From NCBI GenBank assembly GCA_947685225.1, contig CANTUV010000008.1, forward strand, positions 46,187,501-46,251,500: 64,000 nt of DNA, in the 5' to 3' direction. Shown here in pieces: positions 57,551 through 64,000 of the stretch (positions are counted from its first letter, which is position 1; every line of letters begins with the position of its first letter). Source of the DNA: Garcia nutans (lineage: Eukaryota; Streptophyta; Magnoliopsida; Malpighiales; Euphorbiaceae). The notes below the pieces were generated by a model. It saw only the letters and a program-made list of their open reading frames with translations. It did not search any database and was not told where the DNA came from. The translations under genes were made by a program, and so were the position numbers.

Positions 57551-57853
57551 TTGGGTATATGATATTGATAAATGTGATAACAAACCAAAGCATTAACTCT
57601 GAAAATTGAATTGCATATTAGTGTGTCTTGGGCCCATGCTTGTCTTTGTTTAGTTTTGTTTATGGATTGTTTAATGATTAGTTAATGAAGTATGAGAAAA
57701 GATATTGAAATGCGATATGCATATATTTATATGTTGAATTATGAAATGTAAAGGTATGATGTTAGCTTTGCATATAAATGGTTACATGTATAATATGAAT
57801 TGAGAATTGACATTGTATTGTATTAAAGCATACCAATAGCATGTTTTATCTTA

Positions 57854-57870
57854 CTAAGCCGTTGGCTTAG
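57854..57870 (+). other. LTR hairpin, CTAAGCC-GTT-GGCTTAG form
   Basis: Same as in E7, followed by CGCGATAGTG and TCGCGCAGGT. It is absent from the E5 5' LTR because of the deletion. Confidence 0.6.
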
Positions 57871-58284
57871 CGCGATAGTGTTTAATCGCGCAGGTAATAG
57901 AGTTGATAGAGTTGAACCCGGTAGTTCTTCAAGACCAAGTGAGAGTAGACCTTGAGGAATCCATTTTTGGGAGCTTAAAGATCAAAGCAGACTTGCCAAT
58001 CATGTATACTTCTTTATATTTTGTAAATAAATGTTTAATGTGTAAATATGTAATTAATTTATAACTTCCGCTGTGTAATATTTAAATATATATATATATA
58101 CATAACTAATATGTTTTGTTTTATAAGTAAATGATCTATTTTTTTTCTATAATGTATGATGATAAGGGTATTGTATCAAGTTTTAAATGTTAAGAGAAAT
58201 GTAGCATTCCTATGTTTGGTGCACATATGCTACATTGTTGTGGTTGTGGTGTGTGTGCATTGGATATGGGGGTGTTACAAAAGT

Positions 58285-59114
58285 CATAAGAAATTTATCA
58301 TAACTTCATTAATCCAAGAATATAGCAAGTATCGCTAAGTAGCCAACTCTGCACAACAATTGAGGATCAATAAGAAACATGCATTTGCCATTATTATATA
58401 TATTCAATTAGTGCATTTTTATGCTCCATCCCATTATTATTGTTAATTTCTCTTACTTTTTCTCTTTTCTTTTTTTATTTATATATATGTGGTGGATGTA
58501 TTTTATGCTCCATTCCACCTTAATTATCTAAAACGAGTGTGTTTTACGCTCCATCTCGTTAAAAGTAATATATATTAATTATATATATTATGCATAATTC
58601 TCATATCATATCCCAACATAATTAAGCAATTTACTACCTTAGTGATATTTACTAATTCAAGAATCCATTACATATTAATGAACTCAAAACACTATGATAA
58701 AAACAATTTTAAAAATTGTTTAAAAATAAGTTCTCTTAATTTGTAAAATTTCTCAAGATCACAACCTTATTCTTTCCATGCGTTAATTTAAGAATATCTA
58801 AGAATTATTTCAATCTAACTAAAAGAATTCAATTATCAAGTTGAAATCTAAAATAACAATAATTAACTTACTTAATAACAAGTAAAGAACAAGTAGAGAT
58901 CAAAAACCAAATAGATTGCAAAGTAGGAGTAGAATAAGTTTTATTATTTATTAAAAACAAAAATTCAAATATACTACAATTAAAAATTAAAAGACATACA
59001 ATTAAGTAAGAATAAAAACAAAGACAATCTAAAAAGAAATATTATTTAAATCAAACTAACAATGATAAGAGTTATTTATAGACTTCTAAGCATCTCCCTC
59101 TTCTTTCTTAATGG
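58285..59114. other. AT-rich sequence without a gene
   Basis: No coding signal. Three related strings stand out: TTTTATGCTCCATCCCATT (about 58418), TTTTATGCTCCATTCCACC (about 58491) and TTTTACGCTCCATCTCGTT (about 58541). They may belong to the LTR or 3' region of E8, but I cannot show this. Confidence 0.4.
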
Positions 59115-59462
59115 TTATTGCATTGAACTGAACTTTCTTAGGAATCTTGGGAGGTTTTCCTCTTTCTTTTTCTCTAATTTAGATGGTCTGCCTCTCTTCC
59201 TCTTTGTTGGTGATGGCTTAGGTTCATCATCTTCACTCGAGGTACTATCTAAAACTACTAATTCAAGTTGGGCTCCAACTTTCTTCCATGCTTTATCTAA
59301 TTTTTTCCTCTCCACTATCTCATCGACATCCATAGTGCATTCATAAGGATCAGGATAAGAACGCCCAAAAGCATAGAAGGCAATAAGTTGCTCAATCGTT
59401 TCAACAGGTGGATTCACAAAAGGTTTTTTGGGATCCCATATGCCATCTCCATTCCAACCCAA
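59115..59462 (-). CDS. hypothetical ORF with AT-hook-like motif
   Basis: An open frame of about 115 codons from a TTG at 59460-59462; a stop lies not far upstream in the same frame, so it may be an exon or the end of a broken ORF. The first half (PPVETIEQLIAFYAFGRSY) is not recognised. The second half is charged, with EDDEPKPSPTKRKRGRPSKL; RGRP is the core of an AT-hook, a minor-groove DNA-binding motif. It lies downstream of the env-position ORF of E8 on the same strand. Confidence 0.4.
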   Translation of the reverse strand: MGWNGDGIWDPKKPFVNPPVETIEQLIAFYAFGRSYPDPYECTMDVDEIVERKKLDKAWKKVGAQLELVVLDSTSSEDDEPKPSPTKRKRGRPSKLEKKKEENLPRFLRKFSSMQ

Positions 59463-60112
59463 GTATCTGATTTCTCTTTATTATTCATCTCTCTCTCTTC
59501 TAAGGTTATGCTAATAATGAATTAGAGTGATAAGAACACCTAATATAGAGGAGAAATAAAGACTAATCCTAAAACCATTCAACTAAAAGAATTCTAGTTA
59601 AACTCTTATTATTGAGGTTTATTAATTACAAACAAACTCTTAGTTTACTAGGATAAGGAATTAAATTCCAAATAAAAGATATAATCTTAATCCTAGATGA
59701 AATAAGACAACTAACTAAAAATTAAATAAAACCTAATAATAATTTTTATTTCTTTTTTATACTTTTATATTATATTTTTATTTTATATTTATTATTTATT
59801 TTTTTTGCAAAATCTGGAAAAATATTTGTTTATTTTGATTTTTTTCTCTTATTTAAATATATATCTATTTTTTTGATTTTTTTTCTCTAATTCAAAAAAT
59901 TCACAAAAACAAAAACAACAATACAAGAAACAAAATTCACAAAACACAAATTAAACAAAATAACAAAACAAAACAAAACAAGTACTCCCCTCCCACACTT
60001 AAAATTTTTATTATCCCCAATGAAAAAAATGTAACCACAAACAAGAACACCACCAATAACAAGAAAAAGAAAATATGATAAGAAAAAGAGAGAGGATGGA
60101 AGCTTCCCTGAG
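59463..60112. other. AT-rich spacer, nothing recognised
   Basis: Low-complexity A/T sequence with a run of AACAAAACAAAACAAAACA near 59955. No gene is supported; the open frame over 59887-60171 is low-complexity. Confidence 0.5.
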
Positions 60113-61377
60113 TCATGGTGACGATGGAGGTGAGGCAGTCGGCAAAGGAACAGACAATCTTGAAAGTTCAATATACTTCATGAGCTTATAATTGTGATAA
60201 GTCTGACTCCTTTCCATGTTGATAAGTCTGTTATTCATGGTCTCTATTTGATTGCCATACTGCCTATGTTTTGCCTCCATAATGTTTAGTTGCGTGCTCA
60301 TTTGCTTATTTGTTTCGTCCATTTTATTGAGCCGCTTTAAAACCTACCGTCATCCTTGCTCATCATTGGCATTATCATCACCTTCTTCATCATCACTTTC
60401 CTTTTTCTCATTGTCCTCTTCTTCATGTGCTGGTTGATCACTTGGTGCATTACTACTAGAACCTCCTTGAAGTAGATTCTTGAAGCACCTTCTTGTTGTA
60501 GGATCTCTTAATTTACTGTTAGCATCCAAAATCTCAGAACGACATAAAGTGTCAAATGAATATGGATCCCTACTAATGCACTCCATTGATGTATTGTTAG
60601 GATAAAAAAATATTAAAATAGACTGCCAATCCCGTAACAAATATGACCTAATGCAATTGTGCTCTTGGGATGTTAAGCAATAAACATTAAACTTTGAAAA
60701 ATATGGTATGTTGTAGACATTTTTTTATTTTTATAAGTAAAATACAACATAAACAATTCTTGAACTGACACTTTATTACTTTTCTTTTTGCCAAACATAT
60801 AATGACACATAAACTTATGCAATAACAGTAAACTATGATCACGAATTAATCTATTAGGTGTATTTCTTATGTTGAACGAATTAAAACCAGTTAATGTTTT
60901 CTAGAATTTATCAACGTTAAATTCCTTAGAATGAGTACAAGCACCTCCTTTGGACAAGCCAAAAGCTTTGAACATAACATCATGATCAATTACATAATTA
61001 ACACCAAATATTCTACACCCTAAATTCTTATCTTCAGATTTAGACATTTTAAGGGTTATAAAGAATTCAAGAGTGAGTTCTTCATATGTGTCATATCTCT
61101 TTTGTAATAATTTTTCCCAACCTAATCTACCAAACAATTATTTCATTTTATCATCAATACCCAAATGCCCAAAAATATCATAGCTAAAATATCTACAAGG
61201 AGTAATATTTCTCATACAAAGAGAGAGATATTTCTTACCTTCTTTTTGATCATAAATAGGAAAAGGAGCATCAAAATGGGAATATATATCTGCCTCATCC
61301 CTTAAAGAGCTTAAAACTTTTTCCTTCCCCTTTCTCGAAAAAGCTTTCCTTACATCACTTTTTGTTCTTAAAGCCAT
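60113..61377 (-). pseudogene. E8 Athila-type ORF in the env position
   Basis: One minus-strand frame from MALRTKSDVRKAFSRKGKEK (61377) through a stop at 61138-61140 into WEKLLQKRYDTYEELTLEFF, then past another stop near 60901 through HSLLLLHKFMCHYMFGKKKS, where further stops follow. A different frame holds the C-terminal acidic (HEEEDNEKKESDDEEGDD) and coiled-coil-like (MDETNKQMSTQLNIMEAKH) parts. This order and the RYDTYEELTLEF and HKFMCHYMFGKK strings fit the Athila ORF that lies after pol in this lineage. Its function is unknown. Confidence 0.65.
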
Positions 61378-61604
61378 TTTTAAATGATTAGAGGAATGGG
61401 TTTAGTGGATATGGTAAGGATTTGCTGGATTAAGGAAGAAATTGAAAGGATTTGGTGAGATTTGTGTGGATTTGAGAAAGGAATAGTTAGGGATTTGAGA
61501 GAGAGAGTTTGGGGGCATGAGAGAGAGAAGAAGAAGATGAAAAGAAAAGTAAGGAGAGAGAAGGGACTGCTTAGGTTTTTATGTTATAATTTTTTTTTTC
61601 GATT

Positions 61605-61860
61605 GGTAAGTCCCGTCGCAATCACGATAGGCCCATCAATAGCTAGCTGCTGCTCACGGGAGGAGAGGAATTCTCCTCTATCATGCTAGCACGGGGTGTC
61701 ACTCTCGCTATAGAGGCTTCAACATTTTTTTAAATAATAATCAAGAGCTTGTCACGATAGCGACAAAGGATGGCATACCAACAGCTAGCTCGCGCGGGCT
61801 GCTACCACGCATCTCTGTCACGACCGTGCGGTCCAATGCTATCGTGACAAGCTCTACAGT
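61605..61860. other. GC-rich island with an 18-bp inverted repeat
   Basis: AGAGCTTGTCACGATAGC (61744-61761) and its exact reverse complement (61838-61855) enclose 76 bases. The rest of the island is CpG-rich (CCCGTCGCAATCACGATAGG, CTAGCTCGCGCGGGCTGC), in sharp contrast to its surroundings. Short open frames here look accidental. Confidence 0.85.
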
Positions 61861-62239
61861 GAATATTTTTTTCAAGAATAAACACAATTCAAACTTACCT
61901 TTTCTTGCCCTTTCTTTTCTTACATTTGCTATTTGCTTAACAATAAGAAAACAAAACATTAAAGAACATAGAATTAAAATCTTAAAACATGAAAAATTAA
62001 AATTAAATATTTTCACTACCACTTAAAAAAAATATTTCTCCCAACCTGCAAAACACCAATAAACTTGATTAATAACTCCATTATTATGTAAAACAATTAT
62101 CAAAACTTTAAATTAACTGAATCAAATGAATTAAAACTACTAAGAACAAAAAGATTAAACGAAAATAAAGGGATAGAAAATTGGGTTGCCTCCCAAAAGC
62201 ACTTGTTTAAAATCTTAAGCTTGACTTTTTCATTGTCTT
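61861..62239 (-). other. E8 segment between protease and env-position ORF
   Basis: Mostly AT-rich. On the minus strand, TTGGGAGGCAACCCAA at 62180-62195 is a string I associate with the region after integrase in Athila elements. That would mean reverse transcriptase, RNase H and integrase were deleted between about 62240 and this point. Confidence 0.45.
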
Positions 62240-63067
62240 TCAAGGCAGAAATCGACATATCATTCTCTTGTCTACAATTCCATGCTTCTTTAACTCTTCA
62301 AAATCATACTTCTTCTGAAACAGAGTTGATGGTAGGGTTTTCCAATCTAAACTGTCAATAGCAACCCCATTGTTTTCACCTTGAGAGTTTATACACCGCT
62401 CTTCTTGATAAATATCTTTTTGATTTTTCTTTTCAGGACCATCATGCATTAAATTGTCAATAGTGTCCACTTGAAAATAACTATGCACTGGGGGTAGATT
62501 ATTCATTGATTTGATTATATCGAATTCTACTTTGTCATCCCCAACTCTTAATGTCAACTTTCCTTCTCATGCATCAATTAGTGCTCCAGAAGTTTCAAGA
62601 ATGGTATTCCAAGAATCAATGGGATCTCTACATCCTCTTCCACCTCTAGGATGACAAAATATGTAGGTAAGTAGAACTTGTCCACCTTTACTAGCACATT
62701 CTCCATAATCCCTAAGGGATGTCTAATTAATCCATCAGCCAGCTATACTATCATCTTTATAGTTTTCAAATCGGTGAATCCAAGGTTCCTACAAATAGAA
62801 TATGGCATAAGACACACACTAGCACCTAAATCACATAAAGTTTTATTAAAATCAACATCACTAATAGTGCAATGTATCCCTGGATTCTTCAATTTGGATG
62901 GAAGTTTTTTTTAGGATCACTGCACTACACTCTTCAGTTAGGGCAATTCTTACATTTTCTTCAATGGATCTCTTGTTAGAAAGAATTTCCTTCAAGAATT
63001 TGACATATGAAGGCATTTGAGCAAGAGCATCTGCAAAAGGAATGTTAATTATTAATTGTTTAAACAC
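62240..63067 (-). pseudogene. E8 gag-pol linker and protease
   Basis: The frame from 63067 (MPSYVKFLKEILSNKRSIEE) is the usual lead-in to an Athila protease. It shifts at a run of eight T (62905-62912), after which the protease reads CDLGASVCLMPYSICRNLGF, then a stop (TAG in VQLADG position, about 62766-62771), then VLVKVDKFYLPTYFVILEVE and PLILGIPFL. A second shift near 62605 and a stop follow, then LTLRVGDDKVEFDI to the end at 62240. D-L-G-A in the active site is the Athila form. No reverse transcriptase follows. Confidence 0.8.
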
Positions 63068-63380
63068 TTCAAGAAATTTTTCATATTATTTCTTCACTTT
63101 TTGCTTTTGAAACCTTTGAGGAAATGGTACATGTGGTATATAAGGCTTCACTTTTTTCTTTGGGTCTCACTTTTCTCCTTTTCAGTCTCAATCTCTTTAT
63201 TTTGCTCATCTTCTTTAATTACTTCACTTTCTCTTTTTTATTCAACCTTCTTTGGTACCATCTCTTCTAACTCCTTCCCACTTCTAAATGTAATTGCTTT
63301 ACAATACTCCTTGGGATTTATTTCTATTTTACTAGGAAGAGCACCCTTCTTGAATTAGAAGAACTAGCTATTTGCCTAAT
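63068..63380 (-). pseudogene. E8 degraded linker after gag
   Basis: This lies between the gag stop at 63381 and the protease lead-in. It is charged and Lys/Glu-rich in broken frames on the minus strand. The plus-strand open frame here (63056-63358) is its shadow. Confidence 0.5.
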
Positions 63381-64000
63381 TTACGCTTCAAGGTTCCTAT
63401 TTTGACTTGCAATTTGATCCATCCTACTTTTCAATCGATCATATTGCTTATCTAATTTGTCAAACCTTTCACTAGAAATAATAATAAATTTTTCTAAAGT
63501 AGCTTCATAACCCATCTTGTTGTCTTGGTAGTTAGCTTGACCTTGACCCTGATTTGGAAATGGTGGTTGGTACATTCCGCTTTGGTTGAATTGCTTCCCC
63601 TAATTATCTTGACTGCCTTGATTTCCACCTGATGACAAATTTGGGTGGTTTCTCCAACTAGGGTTGTATGTGTTTCCATAAGGCATTAGTTGAGCTCTAT
63701 TTTGATTCCCCACAAAATTCACTTGTTCTTGAACTGGACATTCAAAAGATTTGTGGTTTCCACCACACCCTTCACAACCTACAGTGGCAAGATTAACATG
63801 TTCCAAATTCCTAGTTAAGGCATCAACCTTAACTGAAAGTAATGAAATTCCATTTACTTCATACACACCGACTACCTTCTTGGGTAAAGATCTCTCACTA
63901 GACCAATGGTAATTATTTACGGCCATGGACTCAAGAAATTCCAATGCTTCAACTGTATTTTTGTTCATTAGAGCACCTACCGTAGCTGCATCTATTGTAC
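63381..64000 (-). pseudogene. gag: E8 gag, C-terminal part, running off the window
   Basis: The minus-strand frame is open at the window edge. It reads TVGALMNKNTVEALEFLESM, then the zinc knuckle CEGCGGNHKSFECP (C-x2-C-x4-H-x4-C, about 63752-63793), then NPSWRNHPNLS, all typical of Athila gag. A stop and frame change occur at about 63600; a Gln-rich and coiled-coil-like segment (SSERFDKLDKQYDRLKSRMD) follows to a stop at 63381. Confidence 0.82.

Larger units (their letters stand above)
49657..58279 (+). mobile_element. E5: Tekay/Del-type chromovirus with shortened 5' LTR
   Basis: Bounded by a perfect AAAGT target duplication (49652-49656 and 58280-58284). Gag and pol are present, broken by a stop and a one-base deletion at their junction. 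The 5' LTR is 1153 bp and the 3' LTR 2612 bp; where they overlap they are almost identical. It inserted 76 bp outside the E6 LTR. Confidence 0.95.
55668..58279 (+). repeat. E5 3' LTR, full length
   Basis: 2612 bp. In order: (TTG)-rich start, AAGGTAAGT at 56342-56350, CpG-rich tandem cassette (56758-56965), the TTATTCCATTTTCAGAGTT box and the GGCATGCCT box (57342-57380), CTTGAAGC repeats (57398-57550), GGGCCCATG (57630), the hairpin (57854-57870) and GGGGGTGTTACA at the end. Confidence 0.93.

Noticed and set aside
49657..58279. The missing 5' LTR segment of E5 as a removed intron
   Set aside because: The segment ends do not fit GT-AG boundaries and the junction shows A/T microhomology with a small extra difference, which fits a deletion better.

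Overview
The window is a block of plant heterochromatin built almost entirely of nested long terminal repeat (LTR) retrotransposons. I find no host gene, tRNA, rRNA or CRISPR array. The evidence for a land plant, probably a dicot, is the mix of plant lineages: two Tekay/Del-type chromoviruses with initiator-Met-tRNA primer sites and a C-terminal chromodomain, a Tat-lineage Ty3/gypsy element with the dual (second, archaeal-type) RNase H, and an Athila-like element. All assignments come from reading motifs; no database was searched.

Layout, with labels used below. E7 (1-645): the 3' end of a Tekay-like LTR. 646-2614: an 85-bp tandem repeat and unassigned sequence. E1 (2620-34027, +): a decayed Tat element with target duplication GAAGG. 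It has two insertions. E3 (5839-14298, +) is a non-coding LARD-like element in the start of gag. E2 (19425-29911, -) is a nearly intact Tekay element in the integrase, with target duplication CCTTC. An antisense ORF (31130-31594, -) lies in the 3' region of E1. E4 (34998-45165, -) is a second LARD-like element, with almost identical LTRs and target duplication GCTAT. E6 (45171-49575, -) is the LTR, leader and deleted gag of another Tat element. E5 (49657-58279, +) is a Tekay element with target duplication AAAGT; its 5' LTR has lost about 1.46 kb. E8 (about 59115 to beyond 64000, -) is an Athila-like remnant with gag, protease and an env-position ORF but no visible reverse transcriptase or integrase.

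How the parts relate: E2 and E5 encode, or recently encoded, the full Tekay machinery. E3 and E4 encode nothing visible but share the same primer site, polypurine tract, pre-tract hairpin and LTR modules, so they look like non-autonomous passengers of Tekay-type elements. The most unusual signals are a hairpin in the LTRs of five Tekay-type families whose stem varies by compensatory changes, a homologous 3.5-kb non-coding internal domain shared by E3 and E4, a mosaic LTR in E4, CpG-rich palindromic cassettes inside otherwise AT-rich LTRs of unrelated lineages, and the antisense ORF of E1 flanked by copies of a short repeat.
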